Shown here one piece after another: positions 56,512-64,000 of a DNA stretch of 64,000 nt (position 1 is its first letter; every line of letters starts with the position of its first letter). Below the pieces are notes generated by a model that was given only the letters and a program-made list of their open reading frames with translations, did not search any database and was not told the origin of the DNA. Location of the stretch: contig NZ_FWXX01000006.1 in assembly GCF_900176475.1 (NCBI RefSeq), positions 186,001-250,000 on the forward strand, read 5' to 3'. A program made the position numbers and the translations under genes. Source of the stretch: Tropicibacter naphthalenivorans. GTDB taxonomy: Bacteria > Pseudomonadota > Alphaproteobacteria > Rhodobacterales > Rhodobacteraceae.

Positions 56512-57669
56512 TTATCCGGTCGGCAATCCCAGCACCGCCTTGGCCAGCATGCTGCGCATACCCTCTGTCGAGCCGCCGAAAATCGTCGTCGGACGGGCTG
56601 AGAGATAGACCGCCGCGGCGTGGTTTCGTCTGTCGCCTGCGGGCGCATGGCGCAGCCCGGCCTCTTCGCCCGCCACCTCCATCGCCAGTTCAGAGATTCG
56701 CTGGTACAACTCGCTCTGGAAAATCTTGAGCATGGCCACGTCCGCGCCGATTTCCTGCCCGCCGCGCAGCTTGTCCACGTAGGTTTCAAACAGATCGCTC
56801 AGATCGGCCACGTCGCATTGCAAAGCGACAAAGCGGTCGCGGAACACAGGGTCATCCCAGACCCCCACCCGCCGCGCGATCCGTTCCAGCCGCGCCATCG
56901 CCGAAGCCGACAGACGCGGCGCGCCAATGAACACACGTTCGTGCCCCAGCAACGCCTTGGCCGCCGTCCAGCCGCCGTTGACCTCGCCCACGATGTGATC
57001 GGCGGGCACGCGCATGTCGTCGAAAAACACCTCGCAGAACTCTTCCTCTAGGTCGAGGTTCAGGATCGGGCGTTGGGTTACGCCCTTGGCTTCCATCGGC
57101 ACCAGCAAAAAGCTGATCCCCGCCTGTTTCTTGACCGTCTTGTCGGTCCGCGCGAGGATGAAGATCCAGTTGGCGTCCATCCCCAGCGTGGTCCAGGTCT
57201 TTTGCCCGTTGATGACCCATTCGTCGCCGTCCAGCACCGCCTCGCAGCGCACCGCCGCCAGATCGGAGCCGGCCCCCGGCTCGCTGTAGCCTTGGGCCCA
57301 GATGTGCTCGCCCGACAGGATTTTCGGCAGGAAATGCGCCTTTTGCGCCTCGCTCCCGTATTTCAACAGCAGCGGCCCCAGCATGACCGGCCCGATGTCA
57401 TTGACGCGCGCCGCGCCAAAGCGTTCGAACTCTTCGATCATGATCAAGTGTTTGCCCGCCGTCAGCCCCATGCCGCCGTGCTCGACCGGCCATGTGGGGC
57501 ACAGCCAGCCGCGCTCGGACAGCTTGAGATACCACGGTTTGACCTCGTCCCAGTGCAGACGGCTCAGGGCATAGCGGCGAATGTCCGGGTATTCGGTTTC
57601 CACAAAGGCCCGCACCATGGCGCGGAAATCGGCGTCGCTCAGGGCGTTGTAATCGGTGACGTCTTTCAT
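56512..57669 (-). CDS. Acyl-CoA dehydrogenase (385 aa)
   Basis: A full-length enzyme: HIWAQGYSEPGAGSDLAAVR, GDEWVINGQKTWTTLGMDAN and a C-terminal IFGGSTEGMRSMLAKAVLGL. Such large-subunit-like enzymes often pair with a shorter partner, here the adjacent gene at 57666 (ATGA overlap). They probably oxidise a ring or branched acyl-CoA. Confidence 0.9.
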   Translation of the reverse strand: MKDVTDYNALSDADFRAMVRAFVETEYPDIRRYALSRLHWDEVKPWYLKLSERGWLCPTWPVEHGGMGLTAGKHLIMIEEFERFGAARVNDIGPVMLGPLLLKYGSEAQKAHFLPKILSGEHIWAQGYSEPGAGSDLAAVRCEAVLDGDEWVINGQKTWTTLGMDANWIFILARTDKTVKKQAGISFLLVPMEAKGVTQRPILNLDLEEEFCEVFFDDMRVPADHIVGEVNGGWTAAKALLGHERVFIGAPRLSASAMARLERIARRVGVWDDPVFRDRFVALQCDVADLSDLFETYVDKLRGGQEIGADVAMLKIFQSELYQRISELAMEVAGEEAGLRHAPAGDRRNHAAAVYLSARPTTIFGGSTEGMRSMLAKAVLGLPTG

Positions 57670-58412
57670 GCCGCGTGCTCCTGTTTCGGGTCGTTCAAAC
57701 GGTCCGACAGGACGCGCCGCTGCACGGATGCCGCGCCAAAGAGGTTCGCCTCTGTCATGGCTTTGCGCACATAAAGGCCGATGTCCGCCTCGTCGGTGAT
57801 GCCCATCGCGCCGTGCATCTGGATCGCCTCGCGGCTGACGTGCATGGCCAACGTGCCAGCCCGCAGATGGCAGCGCGCCGCGCCGTGTTTGCGCGCCGTC
57901 GCATCGGCCCCGGTGTCAAACCGGCGGGCGGTGGCCTCGACCGCGGCGCGGGTCAGCTCCAGCTGGATTTTCATCTCGGTGGCGCGGTGTTGCAGCGACT
58001 GGAAGCTGCCGATGGGTCGCCCGAACTGTTCGCGGATGCGCAGGTAGTCAAGGGTGATGTCCAGAGCGGCGTCCGACAGCCCCAACAGGTACGCCGCGTG
58101 CGCCAGCGTCGCGCTGTCCAAAACCGCGTCTGGGTTTGCGCAGGGCAGGAATTCTGCGGCAACAGTGTCAAAGGACACCGCGCCCAGCCGCGCTCCATCA
58201 AGCGTTTCGGGCGCATCGACCGTCACGCCCGCCGCACCCCTATCCACCAGGGCCACCCCTCGCCCCGTGAGCACCGCAAAGAGGTCGGCCCCGGCGGCGC
58301 CCGCCCCGTCGAACCGCGCCTTGCGCACCCGGTCCAAGGACCGATCCCCCGGCAGGATCGCGCGTGCGCTTTCCAAGATCAGGCGCGTGTTTTCCTTCCA
58401 CTCGTCGGACAT
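57666..58412 (-). CDS. Acyl-CoA dehydrogenase partner subunit, short (possible internal deletion)
   Basis: A 248-residue protein starting at ATG 58412 behind GGGGGAGGACAG. The C-terminal part is clear: LRIREQFGRPIGSFQSLQHR, AVEATARRFDTG and AIQMHGAMGITDEADIGLYV. The N-terminal third of a normal 350-380-residue enzyme is represented only by SARAILPGDRSLDRVRKARF, after which the middle domain starts. About 100 residues seem missing in frame between codons 30 and 50. It could be a natural short partner subunit, but the neighbourhood of deletions makes internal loss likely. Confidence 0.7.
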   Translation of the reverse strand: MSDEWKENTRLILESARAILPGDRSLDRVRKARFDGAGAAGADLFAVLTGRGVALVDRGAAGVTVDAPETLDGARLGAVSFDTVAAEFLPCANPDAVLDSATLAHAAYLLGLSDAALDITLDYLRIREQFGRPIGSFQSLQHRATEMKIQLELTRAAVEATARRFDTGADATARKHGAARCHLRAGTLAMHVSREAIQMHGAMGITDEADIGLYVRKAMTEANLFGAASVQRRVLSDRLNDPKQEHAA

Positions 58413-58426
58413 TCTGTCCTCCCCCT

Positions 58427-59653
58427 TTATTTTACGATACCCGCAGCGCGCAGCGCTTGGATCTGATCCGCATCCAGCCCAAGGCCCGCCAGCATCTCGT
58501 CCGTATGCTCGGCAAACAGTGGCGGAGGACGCTGGCCCTTATCCGCTTCGCCCGCCGAAAAGCGGACGGGATTGCGCACATAGCGCACCGTGCCCGCACT
58601 GGGATGGTCCAGCGTTTGCAGCAAGCCGCGATCCTGGACCTGCGGCATGGCAAAGGTCTCTTCGAAAGAATTGAGCGGTCCGGCAGGAATCCCAATCGCG
58701 TCGAGGTCCGCCCACACGTCATCCGCCTGTTTCAGCAAGAGCTTTTCGGCGATGATCGGAATCAAGGTTTCAGCATTGGCCACCGGGTCGAGATTGGTCG
58801 CAAAGCGCGGATCATCGGCCAGATCAGGCATGTCGAGATACGCGGCAAAGCGGCGGAACTGCGGGTCATTGCCAATGGCGATCATGATCGGGCGATCCGC
58901 GCAGTCAAAGCTTTGCCAAGGGCAGGTGATCTGCGAGGCGGTGCCGTTGCGCCGTGGCAGGCGCCCCGAAGACAGATAATTCATCGCCATGTGCGACGCC
59001 GCGTGGATCTGCGTATCCAGCAGCGCCACGTCGATGTATTGCCCCTCGCCCGAGACGGCGTCGCGGTGGGCCAGCGCGGCCAGAATGGCTGAGACGGCGT
59101 ATTGCCCAGCAGTGATATCCGAAATCGAATAACCCACCAAAGCGGGCCCGGCCCCCGGTTTGCCCTCGGCGATCCCGGTCATGCTGAGCAGCCCGCTCAT
59201 GGCCTGAAAGATCGGATCATAGCCGGGCAAATGCGCCATCGGCCCGGCCTGACCAAACCCGATAATCGAACAGTAGACGAGCTATGGATTGATCTGTTTG
59301 GCCTGTTCAAAGTCCAGTCCGAACTTGGCCAGTGTCCCCGTCTTGAAGTTTTCGATCAAAACGTCCGCCTGCGCGATCAGGCCTCGCGCGATCTCTTGGC
59401 CCTCGGGCTTGCCCAGATCGATGGCAACAGATTTCTTTCCACGGTTCATCGCCAGAAAAGAGCAGGTCTCGCCGGTCGGCTGGCCTTGGGCATCAAGATG
59501 CGACACGCCCATCCGTCGGACGTCATCCCCGCCTCTGACGTGCTCTACCTTGGTGACCTCCGCCCCAAAATCCGCCAGCATTTGCGCAGCCCAAGGGCCG
59601 GCAAAGACACGGCTGAAATCAAGAACCTTCACATGTTCCAGGCAACCCGCCAA
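58427..59653 (-). pseudogene. CoA transferase (CaiB/BaiF family), in-frame amber stop
   Basis: Likely starts at TTG 59653 with GAGGAGG upstream: EHVKVLDFSRVFAGPWAAQM and VLIENFKTGTLAKFGLDFEQ. A TAG at 59282-59284 follows KQINP, where homologues continue xLVYCSI. The frame goes on unshifted (LVYCSIIGFGQAGPMAHLPG) to GLDADQIQALRAAGIVK and TAA. Without the stop it is about 408 residues, normal for the family. First gene of the minus-strand CoA operon. Confidence 0.85.
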
Positions 59654-60141
59654 CGCACATACCTCCTCTTTCTCTTGGGCGGCGGCATCGGGGAATTGCA
59701 ACTCTAACGCAATACAAGAATTATAAATATGCCTCATAGTCTTTTTCGAGCTTTTCCGGCGCGTGGACGGGCTTTTGCGCGATCCAAGATGGGAAAACCT
59801 ACATTTTTGAGGGATGCGAGGGGCGGGGACGCTATCGGTTCTGCCATCCCCAAAAGGATCGGCAAGCGCAGAATTCGGCGTGGGTTGCCCAGTCCGCCCA
59901 TAGAGGTGAAATGCCATTGCTCGATTTCATCCCGGTCCAGCGTCTCGCCCTCGTCGAGACAAAACCCGTGCAGGGTCAAATGGTGCTTGCCGGGGAGCCG
60001 CAAGTAGGCAACTGCCAGATCAGGAACGCACCGGGCGGGTGCCGGTGACATGTTCGAAACCCCGAGCAACGCCAACGCGGTTTTTGTGTCGCCCCCACTC
60101 GGCGCATTGCGCCTGAGACGCATAAAAAGGGGAACGGCGCG
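59654..60141. other. Region without a convincing gene
   Basis: About 490 bases between the CoA transferase start and the DUF3299 gene. An open minus-strand frame 59734-60123 encodes 129 residues (LRLPGKHHLTLHGFCLDEGE, EQWHFTSMGGLGNP) with partly protein-like composition, but no ribosome site or family is evident and the tail is Arg/Lys/Ala-rich. It may be a small real gene or a remnant. It marks the boundary between the damaged block and the intact zinc-type operon. Confidence 0.4.
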
Positions 60142-60633
60142 CTACGCCTTGTACGGGCGGATGTCGTCGGCGGAGAGCGCATAGCCGACGTCGGCCAGCT
60201 GGGTCGAGGTCGATGCGGTGCCAAACATGCCGGTCACGGTCACCGCTTCGAACATGCCAGAGCCTTCGTAGGGCGTGCTGGTGGTGACGAACACCAACTG
60301 GTTCGCCGGAGGCGGCGGCACGTGCACGCAGGCCCCGACAAAGGGCACCAACAAGAACGCCACAACGCCGCTGCCTTTGTGGTCAATCGGCACGACAAAG
60401 CCTGACAGCCGCACGATCTGGCCGTTCCAATCGGTCCGCACGCCGGTCGACATGGGCTGGCGGGCGGCCAGATCGCTTTCGTCGTGGGGCAAGAGGTTGC
60501 GCAGGCTGCCCGGTACCGAGCGATCGTCCGCAGGCAACAAATCGCGCCACGTCAGCTCGATCACCGGCTCGGCCATCGCTCGGTTTGCAACCAGCGCAGA
60601 GGCGCCCCCAAGCAGCAGCATACGGCGGTTCAT
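60142..60633 (-). CDS. DUF3299-domain exported protein (second copy)
   Basis: A 163-residue protein. ATG 60633 begins an N-terminal signal (LLLGGASALVANRAMA). Core ELTWRDLLP, SGFVVPIDHKGSGVVAFLLV, HVPPPPANQLVFV and GYALSADDIRPYKA are typical of DUF3299. It begins 2 bases after the paralogue at 60636. DUF3299 proteins accompany FtsX-like ABC systems and DUF2796 proteins, here interpreted as metal uptake. Confidence 0.85.
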   Translation of the reverse strand: MNRRMLLLGGASALVANRAMAEPVIELTWRDLLPADDRSVPGSLRNLLPHDESDLAARQPMSTGVRTDWNGQIVRLSGFVVPIDHKGSGVVAFLLVPFVGACVHVPPPPANQLVFVTTSTPYEGSGMFEAVTVTGMFGTASTSTQLADVGYALSADDIRPYKA

Positions 60634-60635
60634 GC

Positions 60636-61166
60636 TCACTCCATCCAGTCGTAAAGTTCGATCTCGTCCGCCGCGATCTGATAGCCGACATCGCCGATTT
60701 CCGTCGACATGGGCTTGGCCGACATAAGGCCAGTCACCCAGACCGCATCCCACATCGACTCGCTTGGCCACGGGGTCTGCGTGCGCACGAACACCAGCTG
60801 GTTCGGCGGCGGCGGCGGGACGTGGATACACGCCCCCTGATAGGGCACCAGCATAAAGCTGGTCACGCCTTCGGCGGTGGTGTCAAAGGGAATGATATAG
60901 CCCGGCATCTTGATGGATGCGCCGTCCAACGCGGTGTTCAGCTTGCGCCCATTCGCGTCGAATTCGGGAATCCACGTGTCGTTGACCTCATCCTTTTGGC
61001 CGGGGCCGATGATCTCGCCATAGGCGGTACCGGGCGGGATCAGATCATCCCAAGTGATTTCGCGCACCCCCGCCGCCTCGACGCGCTTAGGGGCCAACGC
61101 AGCGGGCACGATTGCTGCGGACATCAGGGCGATAAACGCCCGGCGAGAAGAATACGTGTCAGTCAT
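60636..61166 (-). CDS. DUF3299-domain exported protein (first copy)
   Basis: A 176-residue protein. ATG 61166 starts YSSRRAFIALMSAAIVPAAL, a signal with adjacent arginines that could use Tat or Sec. Core EITWDDLIPPG, PGYIIPFDTTAEGVTSFMLV and HVPPPPPNQLVFVRTQTPW. Paralogous to the next gene, sharing HVPPPPxNQLVFV. Its ATG overlaps the permease stop as ATGA. Confidence 0.85.
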   Translation of the reverse strand: MTDTYSSRRAFIALMSAAIVPAALAPKRVEAAGVREITWDDLIPPGTAYGEIIGPGQKDEVNDTWIPEFDANGRKLNTALDGASIKMPGYIIPFDTTAEGVTSFMLVPYQGACIHVPPPPPNQLVFVRTQTPWPSESMWDAVWVTGLMSAKPMSTEIGDVGYQIAADEIELYDWME

Positions 61167-62413
61167 ACTTTCACCATCATGCCATCGGCCAGCGACAGGC
61201 GATAGGCCCGCAGGGCCGGAAACAGGCTCGCAACCGCCGCTGCGGCGATCACACTTGCGAGAACGATCAACTCGCGCGCCGTCGGCGGGTCGATCGGAAG
61301 CCACAGCCCAAAGGCCGCGTCCACCATCGGCTGGGCCAGGACCAGCCCGCCATACAGCAGCGCCAGGCCCAACCCCGCCCCGAGCGCCGCCATCAGCGCC
61401 GCTTCGAGCACCAGCAGCCCAAGGATCGTCAAGGGCCGCGCGCCCATCGCCCGCCAGATCGCCATCTCGCGCCGCCGCTCGTTGAGCGAGGAAAAGATCA
61501 TCGCCATCATCCCCAGCAAAGCGGTCACCACCACCATCGCCGACACCCCCGTCAGCGCGGTTTCCGCGATGCCCACGATCTGCCACAGCTCTTGCAGGGC
61601 CACGCCGGGCAGGATCGCCAGCAGCGGCTCCTGCGGGTATTCGTTGATCCAGCGTTGCAGGCCAAAAATCCGCAGCTTTGAGTTCACGCCAACCAAAGCG
61701 GCGGTCACCGCCTTGGGCGTCAGGTCCATCTGGCGGATTTGCTCAATCGGGGTGCCCGCGCCGGGCCGCTGCGCGCCGGAATGCCAGTCGACGTGGATCG
61801 CCTCGATCGCCTCAAGGCTGACAATCACGGTGCGGTCGACCGGCGTTCCAGTGCGCGCAATGATCCCGGCCACGCGAAAGGGCTGTTCGTCATGCTCGGT
61901 GAACGACGCCAGCCCATGCGCCACGACAATCGGATCGCCCACGTGATAGCCCAGCGTGGCGGCCACCTCGGCGCCGATCACCGCATCATACAGGTCCGTC
62001 AGGCCGTGCCCCTCGGCGATCTCCAGCGCTTGGCCACCGCGAAACTTGTAATGCTCGAAAAAGCCTTGGGTCGTGCCCATCACCCGGAATTGCCGGTGGC
62101 TGTCGCCCAGCGAGATCGGCACGATCCAGTCGACCTCGGGGCGGCGGGCGATGTCCTGATAGCTTTCCCAAGTGACGTTGTTGGTGGCATTGCCGATGCG
62201 AAACACCGAGTACAGCAGCAACTGCACCGACCCGGACCGCGCCCCGACGATCAGATCGGTGCCGGAAATCGTATCGGCAAAGCTGGCACGCGCGCCGGTG
62301 CGCACCTTTTCCACCCCAAGAAACAGCGCCACCGACAAGGCGATGGCAAGGATGGTCATCCCCACGGTCAGCGCCCGCGCCATGAGCGATCCAAAGGCAA
62401 GGCGCAAGATCAT
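61163..62413 (-). CDS. FtsX-like ABC transporter permease
   Basis: A 416-residue protein with one N-terminal helix (AIALSVALFLGVEKVRTGAR), a large periplasmic MacB-like domain (about 45-270) and three C-terminal helices (GVSAMVVVTALLGMMAMIFS, ILGLLVLEAALMAALGAGLG). This is the MacB/LolC topology. Overlaps the ATPase gene stop (62410-62413). Works with the ATPase at 62410. Confidence 0.9.
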   Translation of the reverse strand: MILRLAFGSLMARALTVGMTILAIALSVALFLGVEKVRTGARASFADTISGTDLIVGARSGSVQLLLYSVFRIGNATNNVTWESYQDIARRPEVDWIVPISLGDSHRQFRVMGTTQGFFEHYKFRGGQALEIAEGHGLTDLYDAVIGAEVAATLGYHVGDPIVVAHGLASFTEHDEQPFRVAGIIARTGTPVDRTVIVSLEAIEAIHVDWHSGAQRPGAGTPIEQIRQMDLTPKAVTAALVGVNSKLRIFGLQRWINEYPQEPLLAILPGVALQELWQIVGIAETALTGVSAMVVVTALLGMMAMIFSSLNERRREMAIWRAMGARPLTILGLLVLEAALMAALGAGLGLALLYGGLVLAQPMVDAAFGLWLPIDPPTARELIVLASVIAAAAVASLFPALRAYRLSLADGMMVKV

Positions 62414-63105
62414 GCGGTCATCCCGTCGGTTTGGGCGATGTCAGACAGGCGCACCACCCGGTCAAAGCGCGCGCCCAGCCGTTCGTCGTGGCTGACCATC
62501 AACAAGGACGCGCCCGTCGCCGCGATCCGCTCGGACAGCAGTGCGAGAAAGCTGTCCTGCGTGGCCGCATCCAAGGCCGAGGTCGGCTCATCGGCGACGA
62601 TCAGCGGCGGCTGTCCGATCAGCGCGCGGGCCACGGCGACCCGTTGCTGCTGGCCGACCGACAGGTGCCCGGCGGTCACGTCCGTGATCCCCTCCGGCAG
62701 GCCAAGCGCCGCACACAGGCGCGCCGCCTCATCCGGCGCAGCGCGCTTGCGACGGGCGGGGGCAAAGCGCAGCGGCAGCTGGATATTGTCCGACACGCTG
62801 GCGTAGGGCAGCAGGTTGAACTGCTGAAAGATCACCCCGATATGTTCGGCGCGAAAGCGGTCCCGCGCCCCGGTGCGCAGGCTGGACAGATCGGTGCCCC
62901 CGACGCTCACCCGGCCCTCATCAGCGGTGACGATCCCGCAAATCAGCGATAGCAAGGTCGACTTGCCCGACCCGCTTTCCCCCAGCAGCAGGACGGACTC
63001 GCCCCGGCTGACGCGAAACTCCGGGACCGACAGCCCAAAGGCCGCCCGCCCCGACCAGCGAAACCGGACATTCTCAAGCGACAGGGCCCGGGCAGAGAGG
63101 GTCAT
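62410..63105 (-). CDS. ABC transporter ATPase, LolD/MacB type
   Basis: A 231-residue ATPase: Walker A LGESGSGKSTLLSLICG, Q-loop IGVIFQQFNLLPYASV, signature HLSVGQQQRVAVARAL, Walker B LIVADEPTSALD, H-loop MVSHDERL. The signature is LSVGQ instead of LSGGQ, a tolerated variant. Starts 7 bases after the DUF2796 gene in the same operon. Confidence 0.93.
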   Translation of the reverse strand: MTLSARALSLENVRFRWSGRAAFGLSVPEFRVSRGESVLLLGESGSGKSTLLSLICGIVTADEGRVSVGGTDLSSLRTGARDRFRAEHIGVIFQQFNLLPYASVSDNIQLPLRFAPARRKRAAPDEAARLCAALGLPEGITDVTAGHLSVGQQQRVAVARALIGQPPLIVADEPTSALDAATQDSFLALLSERIAATGASLLMVSHDERLGARFDRVVRLSDIAQTDGMTA

Positions 63106-63112
63106 TGCGGGC

Positions 63113-63709
63113 TTACTCCAGCGTCAGGGTCGGCGCAGCGCGGGTGATTTCAGCCAGCCCGGCGCCGGTCTCTGTGACGTATTGCGCGTCGATTTCCTGC
63201 GCGTTGGCGAACTGGTCAAAGAAGGGAAAGCCGATCTGGGTCAGCGCGTCTTCGTCCTCGCAGGCAAAGGCGTAGCTGACGTGGAACTCGGTGTGCTGGG
63301 CGGCGTCTGCGTGGTCGTCATGATCCTCGTGCGCCGCGTCGTCATGATCGTCATGATCGTCGTCCATATGGGCGTCCGCCGTGTCGTCGTGATCCCCGCC
63401 ATGCAGATGCGCCAAGACCTCGGTTAGGCGGCAGCCCGCCGCCTCGGGCAAGGCCACGATGGCCTCGGGCGTCAGCAGGGCGCGGATCGCCGCTTCGACC
63501 GCGTCCTTGTCCTCGGTTGAGGCGGCTTCGTACTCGAACCCGACGATATCCATGCCCGGCGCGGTGATGTTGATCGCAACCTTGCCGTGCTCGACGGCGA
63601 TTTCCGCGACCGAGACGCCGTGCTCATGGGCGTCCATCTCGCGGGCCTCCTGCGCCAAGGCAGGCGAAGCAAGGGCCGTGACGGCAAGCGCCAAATGGAT
63701 CGGTTTCAT
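63113..63709 (-). CDS. DUF2796 (ZrgA-like) periplasmic metal-binding protein
   Basis: A 198-residue protein. ATG 63709 begins a Sec signal (LALAVTALASPALA) followed by DAHEHGVSVAEIAVEHGKVA. Residues about 115-155 are a His/Asp loop (HGGDHDDTADAHMDDDHDDH, then AHEDHDDHADAAQH), the hallmark of DUF2796 proteins such as Vibrio ZrgA, a zinc-regulated periplasmic protein. With the ATPase, permease and DUF3299 genes it forms a zrg-like operon, probably for zinc acquisition. No clear Zur box was recognised upstream. Confidence 0.87.
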   Translation of the reverse strand: MKPIHLALAVTALASPALAQEAREMDAHEHGVSVAEIAVEHGKVAINITAPGMDIVGFEYEAASTEDKDAVEAAIRALLTPEAIVALPEAAGCRLTEVLAHLHGGDHDDTADAHMDDDHDDHDDAAHEDHDDHADAAQHTEFHVSYAFACEDEDALTQIGFPFFDQFANAQEIDAQYVTETGAGLAEITRAAPTLTLE

Positions 63710-63837
63710 GGTGTGTCCTTTCGAGACTGAGTGATGAAGAATTGCCAGGCGCATGACAAGACCGCCAAGCGAGAGGGCGCGATCACATCCCCGTTTGTGC
63801 CAGCGGGCCCAAGCGGGGGTCATTTTCGGTGGCCTTG

Positions 63838-64000
63838 TTAATCAAGGGCGAGCCGCGACAGCCGGTCACGCGCCAGGGTGCGCTGTTCGGCCCGGTCAAG
63901 CCGCGCGAGCACATCCTCCAGGCTTGCGCCCTGCGCCTGGGCCTTGACCCAGATCCGGCGACAAGAGGTGGGCGACCACGGCAATGCGGCCTGCGCCATC
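63838..64000 (-). CDS. DUF6525-like protein, 5' end cut off by the window edge
   Basis: The minus-strand frame from the right edge to TAA 63838-63840 reads AALPWSPTSCRRIWVKAQAQ and LARLDRAEQRTLARDRL, which resembles the C-terminus of small Rhodobacterales DUF6525 proteins. A Met codon at 63999 is probably internal. Identification is from memory of the family. Confidence 0.6.
   Translation of the reverse strand, partial: MAQAALPWSPTSCRRIWVKAQAQGASLEDVLARLDRAEQRTLARDRLSRLALD

Noticed and set aside
59734-60123. 129-residue minus-strand hypothetical protein as a firm gene
   Set aside because: No ribosome site, no family, Arg-rich tail; kept only as a possibility in the region note.

Overview
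The window reads as a GC-rich alphaproteobacterial chromosome segment. Gene content points to the Rhodobacterales (Roseobacter group): paired MerR regulators beside DmdC-like acyl-CoA dehydrogenases, a gentisate pathway, TAXI-TRAP transport, a DUF6525 gene, and many ATGA or TGATG operon overlaps. No rRNA, tRNA, CRISPR array or insertion sequence was seen.

Layout. 1-12 kb is a fatty-acid/acyl-CoA degradation region: a PaaI thioesterase, two tandem MerR regulators, two acyl-CoA dehydrogenases, a glutathione transferase, then an operon thiolase - double NTF2-like protein - micro-ORF - cupin - second double NTF2-like protein - FadB/FadJ-type multifunctional enzyme. 12-25.9 kb holds a sugar transferase, a DEAD-box RNA helicase with a long basic repeat tail, sbcDC, a LysR regulator divergent from ilvD, and a family 3 glycoside hydrolase. 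25.9-30.2 kb is a 3-hydroxybenzoate/gentisate pathway (monooxygenase, dioxygenase, putative isomerase, fumarylpyruvate hydrolase) divergent from a MarR regulator. A TDT/SLAC1-type transporter follows.

32.8-37.9 kb (minus strand) looks like a guanidine-responsive locus. A guanidine-I (ykkC) riboswitch with an apparent terminator platform precedes a NitT/TauT-type ABC importer. After the importer come a ureohydrolase resembling Ni-dependent guanidine hydrolase (GdmH), a His-rich protein and a 59-residue membrane protein. 38.6-45.7 kb is a second uptake/catabolic cluster: an M24 peptidase-like gene, a sugar-type ABC importer, an NMT1/THI5-like protein and an Asp/Glu/hydantoin racemase. It faces an RpiR regulator. 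46.7-59.7 kb is a CoA-thioester catabolic island with TRAP transport and a GntR regulator. 60.1-63.7 kb is an intact probable zinc-uptake operon resembling Vibrio zrg genes (DUF2796 protein, ABC ATPase, FtsX-like permease, two DUF3299 proteins). A partial DUF6525 gene ends the window.

The most striking large-scale feature is asymmetric gene damage. From 1 to 31 kb and from 60 to 64 kb essentially every gene is intact. Between about 31 and 59.7 kb roughly half of the genes carry a disabling lesion: homopolymer indels, in-frame stops (three apparently at tyrosine codons), internal deletions with short repeats at some junctions, and two readthrough fusions (HD-domain/thiolase and flavin reductase/enoyl-CoA hydratase). 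This is either real decay of a dispensable catabolic block or a quality problem in this part of the sequence; sequence alone cannot decide. A 20-22-base dispersed motif occurs five times at gene borders, three times with a GC-rich hairpin directly after it.
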